This document shows, piece by piece, positions 63,056 through 64,000 of a DNA stretch of 64,000 nucleotides; position 1 is the first letter of the stretch, and each line of letters starts with the position of its first letter. The notes beneath the pieces are model-generated. The model saw nothing but the letters and a program-made list of their open reading frames with translations. It ran no database searches and was not told the origin of the DNA. Made by a program: the position numbers and the translations under genes. The stretch spans positions 62,001 through 126,000 of the forward strand of contig CAMUZS010000001.1 in assembly GCA_947165285.1 (NCBI GenBank), read 5' to 3'. Origin of the DNA: an uncultured Mycoplasmatota bacterium (GTDB lineage: Bacteria > Bacillota_I > Bacilli_A > RF39 > UBA660).

Positions 63056-64000
63056 TTATAAATAAAAATTATGTTTTTTTTCAAAATTTTTAGTTCTTAT
63101 ATAATTATCTATTTCATCAATAATGTATTTATCCTTTAAATCATTAACTTTAGTATAATCAGTATAAAATCCATATTCGTATTCAAAAACTATTTTTTGA
63201 ATTATTGATAGTAAAGTTTTTATATTACCATTTACTTTTATATAAATATCTCTTAAAAAATTAATATTAGTTAATTCATTAAAAATATTATAATTTATTT
63301 TTTGTTTATTATTATATGAATTTAAAGAATTATATAATTCTAATCTTTTTCTTACTATTTCTTGTATTATTTCAATATTATATTGGTTTTTATATACTTC
63401 ATAATTATTAGATTCAACATCATCATCACACGTTAGTATTGTTTTTGAAAAGTAATCAAAGTATTCACTCAATATTTTTTGAGATAACTCACTACCACCA
63501 TTTGTATATTCAAATCTATTTATACTCAAAATCAAATCATTTTTCTTTAAATAATATATTATTTTTGGAATAATTTCACTTACATATTCGAATTTTCCGG
63601 CATATCCAGATTTAATATCTAAATTTTTATTATAACTTCCATTAAATTCATGAATTTTATTATCAATTTTTTCATTATTACTAATGAAATATTTATTATA
63701 AATATCATTATAATTATTATTCATAAATTGAATTAATTTTTTAGAAAAAACTAATTCATAATAATGTCTTATAAATTTTTCACTATATATTTTTTCATCT
63801 AAAACATTTAAAGGTTCAAACATCATATTTATTGGAATAAAATCACGTTCATATCCAATTTTTTCTAAATAATTTAAAATAGTTGTTTTACCATTACCTC
63901 TTCCAGATAAAACTATTTTGTTTTTATCAGAAGCCAATATTTTATCTACTATATCATTTAATGGTTCTTTAATTAATTCATCGTGTTCTAAATTGCACGT
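63056..64000 (-). CDS. P-loop ATPase, N-terminus beyond the window
   Basis: The frame is open to the last base, so about 315 C-terminal residues are seen and the true start is outside. Walker A VLSGRGNGKTT lies near the left end of the visible part; DLILSINRF is a possible Walker B with a non-acidic end, and TILTCDD may be a sensor strand. This suggests an AAA+/STAND-type ATPase (ORC/CDC6-like look) with a C-terminal helical part. The degenerate Walker B could mean a weak or structural ATPase. A full-length reading is needed for a family call. Confidence 0.6.
   Translation of the reverse strand, partial: TCNLEHDELIKEPLNDIVDKILASDKNKIVLSGRGNGKTTILNYLEKIGYERDFIPINMMFEPLNVLDEKIYSEKFIRHYYELVFSKKLIQFMNNNYNDIYNKYFISNNEKIDNKIHEFNGSYNKNLDIKSGYAGKFEYVSEIIPKIIYYLKKNDLILSINRFEYTNGGSELSQKILSEYFDYFSKTILTCDDDVESNNYEVYKNQYNIEIIQEIVRKRLELYNSLNSYNNKQKINYNIFNELTNINFLRDIYIKVNGNIKTLLSIIQKIVFEYEYGFYTDYTKVNDLKDKYIIDEIDNYIRTKNFEKKHNFYL

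Overview
The window is a very AT-rich bacterial chromosome segment with no phage, IS element, CRISPR array or rRNA. Trp is TGG and TGA is a normal stop, so the code is standard bacterial. DnaB/DnaI-type primosome genes, an ybxB-rpoB-rpoC block, a 6S RNA-tcdA-rarA order as around yrvM/yrvN of Bacillus, a T-box in front of valS, and orphan sporulation-family genes (SpoIVB, SpoVB and possibly SpoIIM types) point to a walled, reduced-genome member of the Bacilli/Mollicutes side of Firmicutes, such as the uncultured gut RF39-like lineages. RpoB carries Asn at the position equivalent to E. coli His526, as known in rifampicin-insensitive Mollicutes. The exact taxon is an inference.

Layout. Bases 1-7000: the end of dnaB, dnaI, a lipoprotein, tRNA-Gln, an unknown secreted protein, a DgkA-type lipid kinase, a condensation-fold acyltransferase, a GNAT enzyme and two small coupled genes. 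7000-15200: tRNA-Met, the rRNA methyltransferase and rpoB/rpoC. 15200-16900: a cell-surface protein with InlB-type repeats that appears split into two reading frames, the second ending in an NPKTG sorting signal. 16900-20400: T-box, HD hydrolase, valS. 20400-36300: two long RSH (Rel/Spo) proteins, two tyrosine-recombinase/tRNA-modification style housekeeping stretches (xer, tgt), dtd, a TPR protein, hisS and membrane proteins. 36300-46350: mscL, a wall hydrolase, a HerA ATPase, 6S RNA, tcdA, rarA, a Tam41-type CDP-diacylglycerol synthase, a second xer, a possible nuclease-domain protein and a ZIP transporter. 46350-64000, mainly minus strand: an HTH regulator, mnmA, a SpoIVB-like protease, a sortase operon, VanZ, a polysaccharide cluster (flippase-LCP fusion, polymerase, GT8, GT2, Alg13/Alg14-like pair, initiating sugar transferase), transketolase and a truncated P-loop ATPase.

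How the genes fit together. The polysaccharide cluster is a nearly complete Wzx/Wzy-type pathway: the initiating phosphoglycosyl transferase loads a sugar on the lipid carrier, glycosyltransferases extend it, the polymerase joins repeats, and one 943-residue protein carries both the flippase and the LytR-CpsA-Psr (LCP) domain that attaches glycans to the wall. The sortase at 52.6 kb could anchor the NPKTG protein at 16.5 kb. The two RSH proteins look reciprocally degenerate: one keeps the (p)ppGpp hydrolase residues but has lost the catalytic Glu of the synthetase, the other keeps the synthetase and has lost the HD residues.

The most notable points are the flippase-LCP fusion, the divided RSH pair, the habit of placing the stop codon inside the loop of the transcription terminator (about a dozen cases), the split surface protein, the bacterial Tam41 enzyme, a perfect consensus promoter driving a probable ~70-nt RNA with no gene, an antisense-terminated 31-codon gene, and a decayed tRNA fragment at 6.2 kb. 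No mobile or defence island is evident. All functional calls come from reading motifs; no database search was run.
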